DNA of 64,000 nt from Caenorhabditis elegans (taxonomy: Eukaryota > Nematoda > Chromadorea > Rhabditida > Rhabditidae), in the NCBI RefSeq assembly GCF_000002985.6, contig NC_003284.9, positions 7,006,001 through 7,070,000 on the forward strand, read 5' to 3'. Made by a program: the position numbers and the translations under genes. The notes beneath the pieces were generated by a model that ran no database searches, had not been told where the DNA came from, and saw nothing but the letters and a program-made list of their open reading frames with translations. Positions 13,319 through 30,037 of the stretch are shown piece by piece. Within the stretch, counting starts at the first letter, position 1. Every line of letters starts with the position of its first letter.

Positions 13319-14089
13319 TCTTATCTTTTCGTTGCCATCATCCCGTCTATTTATCTATCTTTCACCCCATCAAATTAAAGTTGTGTCTAGTTAAGTATCA
13401 TTTCAAAGCCAATTCATTAACAAATTCAATTGGGTCATAAATATTTCCGTTTTTCTTTTCCGGACCAGCGGTTGAAATAGTTTGAAGATGGCATACTATT
13501 GGAAATGGCCCAGGCAGTCATTTCTACTTTGTTTCAAACTACATAGTTCACATTTCACTGGTCATTTTGATATCGAGTATAAAATAAAAACTGTATGCAT
13601 GAGAAGTGCACCTATTCACAAAGAACAGTCATAACTCAAACCGTCATGTCTTATCAGTATAATTTATCGGTGAAATACGTTTCAACTTCAAATGAAAGAT
13701 CTATGCTTTATTTTCACCCTCATTCGTATTGGAAAATTAACACAGCGTTTCTCCTCAAATTTCAATGAACATGATCTCCTTTTTGCTAAAGGTCGCCTTG
13801 AAAAAAAAGACGAAGAGGTCCTCCTCTTAAGATGAATCGACACATTTTCTTTGCTTTTCTAACCAACAAGGAGAGATTCTTTATTGTTGCCATCTTCAAA
13901 TTTGATATTCAGAACCGGGAGAAGAGGCCGAATTGAATTTAGTTTGTAGCATTCTCGGCTTCAACGCCTGACCTTCCTTTTTCCTTTTTTTTCTAATATT
14001 TTTTACTGTTCCCAACAACTTTTAGTTTACAGATACCTTTCTGTAATAATAAGAAAAAACAACTCGGAACACCAAGACATCTTGCTCCT

Positions 14090-17000
14090 ATGCCGTCGCA
14101 TCTGCTGGTTTTATCTTTGCTCGTAGCACTGCTTGTAGGTGGGTTGTCTGATGAAGATATCCAATTAATACTTGTCTGTCACCAACTGAGATTTGACAAA
14201 AGAGCACACTCGAAAGTACTTATAATTTGTTTCAGTTGTCTCGTGTGGTCCTGGATCCGATCATGGATGGGGCTACGACGAGAATAATGGGCCAGACACG
14301 TGGCAGGGAAAATGCCAAAATCATTTGAAGCAGGTTTGTATGTTTTGTTTTCAAACTTTCGAAAGTGTATCAAGATGAAATTTGAAACTCGAAATCGATC
14401 ATAATCAAAAATATCGTTCCATCTTGAAACAAGACAGAGTGTTCAAACTTGCAGGTTGATGGAGAAAACCTATCAATCACAAAATTAAGCGGGTTCCTTT
14501 GACACTTTTGACATGGAAAAACTTTGATTTTTATCTCATTCCTTTCGAATTATTTTGTAAAATTTAAAAAATATATACGATTGGAAAGTTTTTAATGAAG
14601 AAATTGTTTGGAATCACTTAAATGGTACTGAAATGTGCAAATATCATAGTGATAATTTATAAAACTTCTGGAGAATGTTCTCATCGCAGTCAGAATTGGT
14701 GCTAAATCAGTTTTCACTTATAAAACTGGAAGTCGACCAAAGAATAAAGTTTTTACTGAAATTGTAATTATTCAAACATGCGAAATTTCTTTAAAATTCT
14801 CAAATTAACCAAATCCTTGATTCAAAGTTTTCGAAAACTCATAATTTAGTATTGTTTGGTCATTACGGATTATTATCAGTATATTTAGACAAAATCTTCA
14901 TTGTCGCAACTCCGTTTAGAATTACGAACCAAAGGTTTTTTTGTCTATTTGATTGCTTGTTTGACGTCAATGTTCATATAAGAAACTGATATGATTTCAA
15001 ACCTATTTAGAATTAAAAATTCTTAAAATAAAGTTTACCAGGGTAGATCGAAAATGTAAAGGTATTTTTTTAAACAGTGTCACTATTTGATTATTTTTTG
15101 AGAACGTGTGTGAGAATTTGTGTTGCCAGTAATTTTACCAGTAAATTTACCAGTAATACACCAGTAATTGTTTTTCTGATATCAACAATTAACTTAATCT
15201 TTGAAAAATGTGAAAATGTGTTCCAACTATGTATTTCCAATGAGGAGTCGTTTAACCTCTTTCAACAAAAGCAAAATGTTGCCGAAATTGGAAAACTTTT
15301 GAACCAAAAACCGTTCCATGCACACTGGCAGTGATCACATTTTACTAGCTATTTCTATCTGTCCTTAGACAAAACAGAACACCTGCAGACACAATTTTCC
15401 GTTTCCAGTCACCAATTGATATTCGTGCACCCGATGTTGATTATGCCCTATTGCATCGCATGCACTTCCTGAATTATGATATGGATGGGAAAATCGAGTT
15501 AAGCAACACAGGAAGAACATGTGAGTTTTGATAGACAATGGAAATAACGGGAGAACGAGCATCTGAAATTAACAATAAAATAAAATAATCGATCATCTTA
15601 AAGAAGGAGTATCGTCAATGGGGAAGTTGTTTTAAAATGCAGTATTTGTACTCAAACTTTCAATTATTGCAAAAGAAAAAACGAAAAAAATCCGTTAACA
15701 TTCAGCATTTAACTGTTGAAATCGACGAAAGTGGCTGAAAGTGGCTGAATTTGAATTTCGCGCGCAAATGAATCCTAGGCCACCACGCGATTTCTAGGCC
15801 ATAGCCGTAAACAAAATATTAATTTGAATGTAATTATTTCGAGCCTTAATTCGCTTTTCTTTCTCAAAAAGTTCAAGAAACCTGGGAAGAAGGAATTGTA
15901 TTAAGTATTTTTTCAAAATGCAATGCCAAAACAAATAAAAATTCGAAAGATCGTCGTGGCCTAGGATTTCTCTAGTTAATGTTTAAAGATTTTTTCGACG
16001 TAAAATGCTGAATGTTAACGGATTTTTCCCGTTTTTCTTTTGTAATATTCGTAAGTTTGAGCACGAATACTACATTTTGAAACAACTTTCCCATTGACGA
16101 TACTCCTTCTTTAATATTCAGTGTTTGCCGGAGGATTCGAGAGTTGGCAGCACAAGCAACCAATGATCCAAGGCGGTGGATTAAAGCACAGATATAAGTT
16201 GGCACAGTTCCATTTGCATTGGGGACAAAACGACGCTGTCGGATCAGAACATGCTATGGGATCCTTGCATTATCCAGCTGAGGTAAAGTATCAAAAAATA
16301 AACTGAATATGGTTTATGTACATCGCTGTTTTGTCAAAATCAAGAGAATGTTTGTTGACCATGATTTTTCCTATTAGTATTCCATGCAATACATTTGTAC
16401 AATATGATTTTGAGTAGTAGAAAAATTAATACGGACGCAATCATAACGTGCAAATAACTATTTTTAAGAAGGAGTAACGATTGTGGAAAAATTATTGAAA
16501 ATGCATTACAAATATTATCACTTACAGTCATATCAAAAAATGAGGAATAAAAATTTTGGTAACAAGGATTGAAGAGCTTAACATTTTTATTCTTATACCC
16601 GCTCAAATTGCAATAATTTATGCGTTAATAAATAGTTATAGCAGAGTTGCAAAATCTCTTTATCAACTTTATCTTTGGCAAAATCAAAAATGCACCAAAA
16701 TGCTCTTTTCCTAAATATTACTTTTGCTGCTTTATCACCTAAGCCAAAATTTTGCGTCTTCCATTTGCTAAACATGTAAGTAAGTAATGCCTCCCCATCA
16801 AACACTACTTCTTTATGAAAAACTCCCAAAACACTTTAACATTGAAGATTACTGTCTATTCCTTCTCATTTTTTTCACGTGGCTGCGAGAATGAAAACTC
16901 GGCTTTCCTTTTATGACTAAAGAAGTCTGCTAAAATTCTTTTATTTGAATAAGGCTTTCCGACTATCTGTGGTTAGAAAAAATTATAAAACGTGAGTGTC

Positions 17001-17849
17001 CACAAAAAAGCGTCTCCACAAAATGTAGTAATTATTCTCAGCATCCTATTAAATTAACTCTTATTTTTACAAAATTGTGTTTGTAATTAACAATGAAATT
17101 ATTTCAATTACTTAAATTTAAAAAGTTAAATTAAAGTTAAATTAAATTAAAAAGTGTTATTACTTTCAGCTACACTTGGTTCATGTTCGCGAAGGTTTAA
17201 CTCTAAAAGAAGCACTTTCCCGACCTGATGGCCTGGCTGTAGTTGGTGTATTCCTTGCAAAAACCAATGATCCAGTTGCCAACAAATTTTCCCCAATTTC
17301 CGAAAGACTTCACGATCTGAGACACTCTGGCAATAAAACAGAGTTAAAGAACTTCCGTACCAAATATGTCTTGCCACTAGACACGGAAGCGTTCTATCGC
17401 TATGAAGGAAGTCTCACGACCCCAGACTGCAGTGAAGCTGTTATCTGGACAGTGCTTGCCGAGCCAATGGCGATCTCCAGTCACCAGGTGAGAAGTATAC
17501 GAAAAACAAAGTTGCTCTATTGTTTGCCTTCTTTCCGTGCACACCATGCCAGTCAAATAGTGAAAATAGCAACAAAAAAAAACTATTTTCTTCGGAGAGT
17601 GTTTTTTTTTAAATAAAAAATAAACCTTATATATTATTTGATACATCCTTTCAGCTTCACCTCCTTCGTCAATTGCACAACAAGGAGCTAGTAAAGTCGG
17701 ATAAAAATTACCGCCCCCTTCAGCCTCTGAACGGCCGTCGCATCCAGTACAGACCAAGCAAACTTGACCGAGCCATGATCTGCTCTTCTTTTGCCACAAC
17801 TTCGGTTATTATCACTTATGTCGCAATTTTGTCAGCAATGCTTATTTAG
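14090..17849 (+). CDS. cah-4: Alpha-carbonic anhydrase CAH-4, membrane-attached form
   Basis: Catalyses reversible hydration of CO2. Exons: 14090-14138, 14236-14333, 15409-15520, 16122-16282, 17170-17487, 17655-17849; 310 residues. An N-terminal hydrophobic signal peptide (MPSHLLVLSLLVALLV) is followed by the typical alpha-CA opening (WGYDENNGP, QSPIDIRAP). Zinc ligands are His117 and His119 in QFHLHWG and His142 in AELHLVH. The conserved Thr223 lies in GSLTTPDCSE. The proton-shuttle His64 position of human CA II appears to be Arg (SNTGRT), which would suggest slower turnover. The C-terminus ends in a hydrophobic stretch (TTSVIITYVAILSAMLI), suggesting a GPI signal or membrane anchor, so the enzyme probably acts at the cell surface. 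Intron 3 (15521-16121) is filled by a foldback element. A possible alternative first exon lies at 9763. Symbol recalled from family knowledge. Confidence 0.93.
15598..16114. mobile_element. TTAA-ended foldback element in cah-4 intron 3
   Basis: The left arm begins TTAAAGAAGGAGTATCGTCA and the right arm ends with the imperfect complement ATACTCCTTCTTTAA. Arms of roughly 125 bases flank a central part containing GGCCACCACGCGATTTCTAGGCC. The right end is only 7 bases from the intron's 3' splice site. A diverged partial copy of one arm starts near 16466 (TTAAGAAGGAGTAACGA) in the next intron. It encodes no protein; probably a non-autonomous DNA element. Confidence 0.75.
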
Positions 17850-19054
17850 AAATGATCTCTCAGGTTGTACATTTTCTATCCTCTTTTTTTTACTATTGTT
17901 TCTCAACTAATTTACAGCAATTGTAAAAGTAATAAAAAGTTTATGTGACCTTTTGTGCGTCGCGTTTTGAAACTTATTAGCAATTTTAACATAGTGAGTT
18001 GTTTTAAGATACCCTGTGTTTTGGAATCAAACATTGTGTTTTCTGAAAAACAAACTTTGAAATGGATACTCTAATTTGCAACAACAAATTTGTAATTTTA
18101 GCTTTGGCGACCTATTTTAGTTTTGTTCCAAAACATTACTATTCGAAAAGCCCACGCAAATAAGTTGTGTTTTCGACCACTAAACGACTGAAGAATCACA
18201 TATCCACTTGTAAGATTTTTAAACCCTGATAAACTTCTTAGCTTTAAATCAGCGGTACCTTAATTAACTTTTTAAAAAGCTTGAAACACTTCCTTGACTA
18301 AAATCAGCTGTTGACCTCTACTGCAACGTGTTTAGATTCAATGCCACCATTTTTCACATTTATAAGACTTTTTGTAGTGTTTTTGTGTTAAATAATCACT
18401 TTCCATAACTTTCATCAAGTAATTAGAAGGAAGCAAAGATTTTTCATTTTAATTGTCTGTCCATTAAAATCTTGTTTCATAAGATTTTGCAATTTATGCA
18501 AAAAAACTTTCAAAATTTGAACATGTTTCTAAAACAGCAAAACATCAGTATACGTTCAAATTAGAAAATCTTGCAAAAAGTGAAACAATTGTAAAGTTTA
18601 CCACACTTTTTTTTGGCAATTTAGCCATTTGGAAGTGTATTCAAATTTTTTTAAGTCGGAGTTTTCGAGAAAATACCAAATTGAACCATTTTTGACAATT
18701 ACAATTCTACAATTATCAAATAGAAAAACTTTGTCAAAAAACATAAATTTTTCTACAAACTCATAAAAATATAAGGATTTTTGATTATCGGTCCCGGGTA
18801 TTGTTTTTTGAAGATAATTTGATGAATCGGCACTTTCGGCAAATGCCAACTCTCAAAAATGCAATTATTGCTCAATGTTGGTATAAAACAAAATATTCAA
18901 ATTTAATGAAAATACTGAAACTTAAAATTTTAAATTGCATTTTTAAACTTGAAATAATGTTTTAAAATATGTTTTTAAGTTTCGAAAAACTCTCATGAAA
19001 TTTTCTTTTCATACTGTGTAACGACCACTACATATTTTTAAATTATGATCCCGA
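17850..19054. other. Intergenic DNA after cah-4
   Basis: Holds the cah-4 3' end and then AT-rich sequence with only short, unconvincing open frames on both strands. No RNA gene was recognised. Confidence 0.5.
17931..17936 (+). terminator. cah-4 poly(A) signal
   Basis: AATAAA, 82 bases after the cah-4 stop codon. Confidence 0.7.
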
Positions 19055-19684
19055 CCAGACCTGTGTGGCATTCGGAATTTTTCGGCATAACGGCATAACG
19101 GCATATGCCGCCAAAAATTTTTTCGGCATATCGGCATATGCCGTTATGCTGTCCATTTTTCATTTCGGCATAACGGCATTTTCGGCATATGCCGTGAATT
19201 TTAAAATCGGCATTTCGGCATATGCCGCGCTCCAAAAACCGGCATTATGCCGGCATTCGGCATTCGGCATTTCGGCATTTTGAACTATTGTCCAGTTACA
19301 AAAAAATCAACAATATTTGAATGTTTTCAATCAAACTTCCATGTGCTTTTTATCATTACCAATATCTAAAAAATAGTATTCGTCTGATTTTGGTATGTGA
19401 CGTAGCACTACAGGTATGCACAATTTTTTGCTTTTGACAAGATATTGAGTTGGGGTTACTGGTTAGATGTTTTTATGTTTTTGTAGGAGTACTTTAATGC
19501 GACCAACAGCTATGAAGCCCCCTCCACTTGAGCTGTATAGGGCATCTGCAAACTTTTGGGAAACTAATATTGACATCGGATGCAGCATACCAAAAAACCT
19601 TTGTATCTACAATTTTATACTCACATTTCAAAATTGAAGGCAAAAGAGCAAAATTTTGAAAAGTCGACCGTCCAAATGCTATGA

Positions 19685-19772
19685 ATCCGTCAGAAGGTGC
19701 TCATGCGACTTACATATTAGATATATTTCATTCGATCTTATATGTAAGTCCAATGAGCAACTTCTAACGGAT
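19685..19772. repeat. Inverted repeat, arms about 32 bases
   Basis: ATCCGTCAGAAGGTGCTCAT at 19685 pairs with ATGAGCAACTTCTAACGGAT ending at 19772, with a few mismatches and a 24-base loop. It lies in the core of the larger palindrome-rich element. Confidence 0.65.
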
Positions 19773-19937
19773 CATTAGTGAGATTTTCGAGAATTTCACA
19801 CAAAATTCTCATTTTCTTCGCAAAACATTAAATTTTCCATTTTCAAAATAATATTTAATGGAGTACTCTGGTAGTGTACTGTTTGTTTTTTATATCATGG
19901 AAATTACTGAAAACGTGCAAAAAAAATTGTAAGTATG

Positions 19938-20238
19938 TTAAAGGGGGAGTACAGTTTGTGGGTATTTTTCTTAAATAGACTAAAACTGGTCCAAAACCAC
20001 AGAATTTCATAATGAGACTTCACAAAAAATTTCCAAAAATTTTTTATGGCCGGTCAAATTTTCGAAAAAAAAAGAGCCAAATTTTGCTAAAATCAAAAAA
20101 TTTCGCGCACTTTTCTTTGTCACAGCTGCTGGGCAATTTGTGAAAATTTTTTGCGAAGTCTCATTATGAAATTCGGTGGTTTTGGACCAGTTTTAGTCTA
20201 TTTAAACAAAATACCCACAAACTCTACTCCCCCTTTAA
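19938..20238. mobile_element. Nested 301-bp TTAA foldback element
   Basis: Begins TTAAAGGGGGAGTACAGTTTG and ends CTCTACTCCCCCTTTAA. The arms are long and close to complementary: the segment with ACTGGTCCAAAACCACAGAA and AATTTCATAATGAGAC recurs inverted at 20150-20215. It contains the module 'AATTTCATAATGA...AAATTTTTTATGG' seen in other elements in this window. Its position inside the larger element means it inserted later. Confidence 0.8.
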
Positions 20239-20564
20239 TGTACACGCCTTGAAACATATTGGTGCATTTTCAGACAATTTTCGAGTCAAGCCAAAATTGT
20301 TGCAGAAATTTTCCAAATGTTCGAGCAAAAAGCTTCAAGAAATCTCAAAAATGGAACAATCTGCGTAGAAACCTTACTATTTGCATAATGCCGTCATAAT
20401 GTCGGCATTATGCCGTTATGCCGGACATTTTATTTTTCGGCATAACGTCATTTTCGGCATTTGCCGTGAATTTTCAAATCGGCATAACGGCATATGCCGT
20501 GCTCCAAAAACCGGCATTATGCCGGCATCGACATATGCCGAATGCCGAATGCCGCACAGGTCTG

Positions 20565-21495
20565 ATCCCGAGAGTTCTCTCATTTGGAGAATATCAAAAT
20601 TTCCATTTCATTTATTGTAACAACATTAAAAGAAATTTGACCTAGCAATGGAGGCGGTAAGAAATTGCAGAAAAACGAGGTTGTACTAAGAAACCAGGTA
20701 ATTCAATATGCGTGATCTCATTTTACAATTAAAGCTCATCAAAGTGGTGTGGGAAATGCGCAATGTGCTTCATCCATTTGTTACATTTCGTTGCTCATTT
20801 GATGTTTTTTTTCTAGCGATCGAACCGCGTAGGTTTTTGGGGCCACGTTTTCAGGAAAATGACTTCAGAATAAGAATTAAGACGTAAAGTGAATTTATTA
20901 TTTTGTCTTCATGGCGTCGTGTTTGTTTTCCATTGAATAGCAATGATTTTAGTATTGCTGACTTCATTATTTGATTTACTCCTTCATCAGATCTATTTTC
21001 TTAGAAGTATCAAAACTTTAGTTAATAGTAAAATTATGGTAGACAAGATGTATTTACACTCTCTTCCAAAATATTGTGGGCCTCTGCAGATATATTTTGC
21101 AGTACTCGTAAAATAATAAAGTTTGTATAGATCGTTATATTCAAGTACCTAATAACTTCCCCTAACTTGATTTGAGAAGTGCACTTTTATGGGATTCTTG
21201 CGTGATTTTGGTTCCACTATTGTTACTGAGTGAGTTGATATTCGAAGAAGTTCCACATAAACATTCCCTCTATAAAATTAACTTATAAAAGTCGTTTTCT
21301 TTAAATTTTCTCTCCCTGCATTTTCTTGCAGTTAGGTAATGTTGGTAATTGTGTAGTATAATCTGGCCCGAGCATATTCACCATTTTGAATTTTTAGTGT
21401 TCCTTTACAAATTAAGTTTAGGATTGGTGTTTTTCTAACCCTAAATATGCAAATAAATTTCACGTTTTCATTAAAGGTTTGATAACGTATTGGAA
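20565..21495. other. Intergenic DNA, nothing recognised
   Basis: AT-rich sequence with no convincing open frame, RNA gene or repeat, ending at the tandem duplication. Confidence 0.45.
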
Positions 21496-22004
21496 GTATT
21501 GGAAGTATTTGGAAGTATTAGGTATACTTCACTAATACTCTAATGTTATATTAATCTTGTAAAGGCTGAACATGCTAGCTCTGACCTTCCAGTGCATGTC
21601 ATTGATTGTGATAGTGTACTTCAATATTCAATTTTCAATCACGTAATCAAATAGACGGCTATAACCAGATGATAATACAGACCCTATTTCACTTCCAAAT
21701 AGAATAGACTATTGTGACCAATCTACATTTCTCCCAGTATTGGAAGTATTTGGAAGTATTAGGTATACTTCACTAATACTCTAATGTTATATTAATCTTG
21801 TAAAGGCTGAACTTGCTAGCTCTGACCTTCCAGTGCATGTCATTGATTGTGATAGTGTACTTCAATATTCGACTAAAAATGACATGAGTCGATAACTCAA
21901 TTTTCAATCACGTAATCAAATAGACGGCTATAACCAGATGATAATACAGACCCTATTTCACTTCCAAATAGAATAGACTATTGTGACCAATCTACATTCT
22001 CCCA
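21496..22004. repeat. Two-copy tandem duplication (241 and 268 bp)
   Basis: Copy 1 is 21496-21736 and copy 2 is 21737-22004. They are nearly identical: I see one substitution (ACATGCTAGC against ACTTGCTAGC), one T-run difference, and a 28-base segment starting GACTAAAAATGACATG present only in copy 2 near 21872. Both copies start with short GGAAGTATT repeats. No coding potential. It lies about 1.2 kb before the flp-26 start codon. Confidence 0.93.
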
Positions 22005-23174
22005 CTATTTTTTGATGATTTCAATACCTAAATTAATACTTCTAAGCAACGAGACACATCATACTTGTAATGATTCATCAATCGTATGAATCATAGTCAA
22101 GCTTCAAGATTTTTTTTGTTTTAATTAAGAAAAGTTGGCGGCCTTTGCGAAACCATATATGAGCATTCAATCAATTTGTCAGGATTCAAGAAGCTCACTA
22201 TTGTGAGAAACTGCGCAGTTTGGATTTCACCATTTCCATCATGAACATAAAATTTTATGACCCGTACGTCATTTTTGAGCCCTGGAACGCATCACCTTTT
22301 GTTCGCCGGGTTTTATGGCCCAACGTGAGCTTCTGTTATTTCCGGGTAACAGAATGCCGAAAAAGGATCCGAAAGGAGGAGCACGGTGGGGTTTGTCATG
22401 ATCGGTTGGTATGCTCCACCTACTTTTTCCATTTATATTTCGTATAGAAACTGCTAATTTCCCCGTCATCCCCCCCCCCCCCCCCACTTGCTCCTCCTTC
22501 CACACTTTAGTCTCTTCATACGATCATCATTGAAATTCTTCACGAGAAACAATTGTAGGAATGAACTCCTCGTCATTTCTATTTTATATTTTCCCTCTTT
22601 GCCCTGAAAACAAACCAAATCAGTTAATAGCAATCTCACTGGTATTAGTTGTTGTTTTTTTTCCAGTGAACTCCTAATTCCTAAAACACAGACTTACTCA
22701 CTTTTTCTCACAATTTTCTTTCTATCCTAAAAAAACGAAAGTGTAAAATGCGACGACTTCTTTATTTTGTTTCCGAGCTGCGCTGAGCTCTCGGCAGACA
22801 TCACATTGCCTCCTATGTTTTAATTAATTTCTCTATGAAAGTATGAAGACAAAAGAGAAGTATCTAATTGGGATATCTTCAGATCCTTGAAACTATACTT
22901 TTGCCCATTTTTATCCTTTTTAAGAGCAAGGAAGTAATCATGAGAAATATACTAGATCGCCTATGTAAATAGGAACGAAATTTGACATGTTGAAACTTCC
23001 TCGTTGGTTCCTACTATGTATATTTTGGGAAGCCACATAATAGAAAAACTAGGAACCATTTCAAGTTTCCCTAATCCCCCCGTTTTTATCTTCCAAATTT
23101 AAAACAAATTGAGTCTAACTATATTTTAATATATTTTTGAAGGTAACCCGTCAAGAACACTTACAGTTTTCACA
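22005..23174. other. flp-26 upstream region
   Basis: Non-coding. Contains a C16 tract (22470-22485), a GC-richer patch around 22740-22800 (CCGAGCTGCGCTGAGCTCTCGG, imperfect palindrome) and otherwise AT-rich DNA. It probably holds the flp-26 promoter, but I cannot assign specific sites. Confidence 0.45.
22470..22485. repeat. Homopolymer C16 (G16 on the minus strand)
   Basis: Sixteen C in a row followed by ACTTGCTCC. On the G strand this can form a G-quadruplex. In C. elegans, long G tracts are the substrates that become deleted when the DOG-1/FANCJ helicase is absent. Confidence 0.9.
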
Positions 23175-23512
23175 ATGAAGGTGATGTTCATGCTTGCTCT
23201 CCTTTTCAGCTCTCTCGTTGCAACCAGTGCCTTCCGACTTCCATTCCAGGTATCATAGCCCTTCCAAAACTGAACATGTTATAAAAAACGCAACCTATCA
23301 ACAAAAAATCATGCGTCATGTAGTTTTTACAGTTTTTCGGAGCTAATGAAGACTTCAACAGTGGATTGACAAAACGCAACTACTACGAGTCGAAGCCCTA
23401 CAAAAGAGAGTTTAACGCCGACGATTTAACCCTTCGTTTCGGAAAGCGCGGAGGAGCTGGTGAACCGTTGGCTTTTTCGCCGGATATGCTTTCACTCCGC
23501 TTTGGAAAGTAG
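23175..23512 (+). CDS. flp-26: FMRFamide-like neuropeptide precursor FLP-26
   Basis: Secreted prepropeptide of 84 residues. Exon 1 is 23175-23249 and exon 2 is 23333-23512. The signal peptide (MKVMFMLALLFSSLVATSA) is followed by KR cleavage sites at residues 39-40, 49-50 and 63-64. Predicted products are two amidated RFamides: EFNADDLTLRF (residues 51-61, followed by GKR) and GGAGEPLAFSPDMLSLRF (65-82, followed by the terminal GK). A spacer octapeptide, NYYESKPY (41-48), is also released but lacks an amidation glycine. The peptides would be packed in dense-core vesicles and act on G-protein-coupled receptors. AATAAA follows at 23621. The sequence matches FLP-26 as I know it. Confidence 0.96.
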
Positions 23513-23620
23513 TTATTGACAAAAACTTATCAGTGACGAAAAAACAATGATATGATCTCTTTGTATACCACTCTCTCGTTTTCTTTTCTCTTGGTTGGAC
23601 GACGCTTAGTTACGATGCCT

Positions 23621-23626
23621 AATAAA
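23621..23626 (+). terminator. flp-26 poly(A) signal
   Basis: AATAAA, 109 bases after the flp-26 stop codon. Confidence 0.7.
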
Positions 23627-24740
23627 GTTTTTTTTGTTAATGCAATATCAGGAGATTGAAAAAAATGAAAAGCCATTTCTTTTCAAACAACCAAACTACC
23701 ATTGAAAATGTCTTTCAAACCCTGATTCAAAAATGTCATTCCAATAACTGATTCAAACATAAATTTTGAAACAACGGCCAAAATAGTTTTTTTTCATTCG
23801 AATTTTTATGTAAAAAATTAATAGTAGATTTTCCTTCTGAAATTTGAACAGACTGAATAAAACAATCTAGCTGAAATTGATGTTTATTTCAATTATTTTC
23901 CGAAGAATGCGAAATTGTTTCATCAGAAAAGCTAGATTTTCCATTATTCAAAAACAATTTTTTGATGCGAATTTTTATGCAAAAAGTTAAAAATTGATTT
24001 TTTCTCCGGAAATTTGAACATAAGTTTCTATTAAAACACTGGTTCCTATTTGGTTGTATGTAAGTATTATTATATTATGCATCATTTTAGTATTCGAGTC
24101 AACTTCCCCCTTTCCCCAGAAGTCTCACAAAAATGCACTGATAAAAAGTCACACTACATGGGTTGAACAGTGTGATTGATTACAAGCTTTGGAACATAAG
24201 TTTAAATTACTTGTTTTATTTGGAAATGTAAGTTTCTTATTCAACACTCACTTCATTGAGTCAGTCTCAAAAATATGTATACCACATCTGAAGAAAAAAC
24301 AAATAAAAAGGAGGAAAGTGAGAGAATATGGAGACATTTAGCACCGCAAACTTGCCTAGTATCAAGGGGAAGAAGATGTTGAAATTCAATTTGAAAAAAA
24401 AGAACAAAATTACGATCGACTAAGAGTTTATAATAGCTTTTAAGATTAAAAAAATGAATTTAATTAATTGAGCTCCATGAGGAATTTTCCGAAAGAATTT
24501 GGTGGGCAATTTCAATAAAAATCAAAGATCATTTTTGATCTATAAGCAAAACACATTATTTTAAAAATAAAAAAAAAATGAAGAAAAGGAAAAAATTGTA
24601 AAGTTTCACGTCACATAAATCGACTCATATAATAGGGCAAACATATTGAAAGGATATGGGAAGGAACGATTTTTAAACGGAGGGTGAACAAAATTTGTAA
24701 GATAAAACATCAAAGAGAAAGGAAATATAATAGAAAATGT
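23627..24740. other. Convergent intergenic region between flp-26 and the esterase-like gene
   Basis: The 3' ends of the two genes face each other here. AT-rich. A short direct similarity is visible: 'TTCGAATTTTTATGTAAAAAATTAA' near 23800 resembles 'GCGAATTTTTATGCAAAAAGTTAA' near 23970. No gene seen. Confidence 0.45.

Positions 24741-30037
<5,297 letters not shown>

Larger units (their letters stand above)
19055..20564. mobile_element. Palindrome-rich element with CGGCATATGCCG repeats
   Basis: The ends are inverted: CAGACCTGTGTGGCATTCGG at 19056 pairs with CCGAATGCCGCACAGGTCTG ending at 20564, one mismatch. Inside both arms (19060-19285 and 20385-20560) are dozens of copies of GGCATA, CGGCATATGCCG and CATTCGGCATTTCGG. 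An 8-base direct repeat, GATCCCGA, sits at the left boundary (19047-19054) and at the right (20564-20571), suggesting a target duplication of hAT type, though the two are offset by one or two bases. The core holds two further inverted repeats, one of them a nested TTAA element. Open frames in the arms are by-products of the repeat. Confidence 0.75.

Noticed and set aside
19065-19283. Open frames inside the CGGCATATGCCG arms
   Set aside because: They repeat short phrases on both strands and are produced by the repeat itself.
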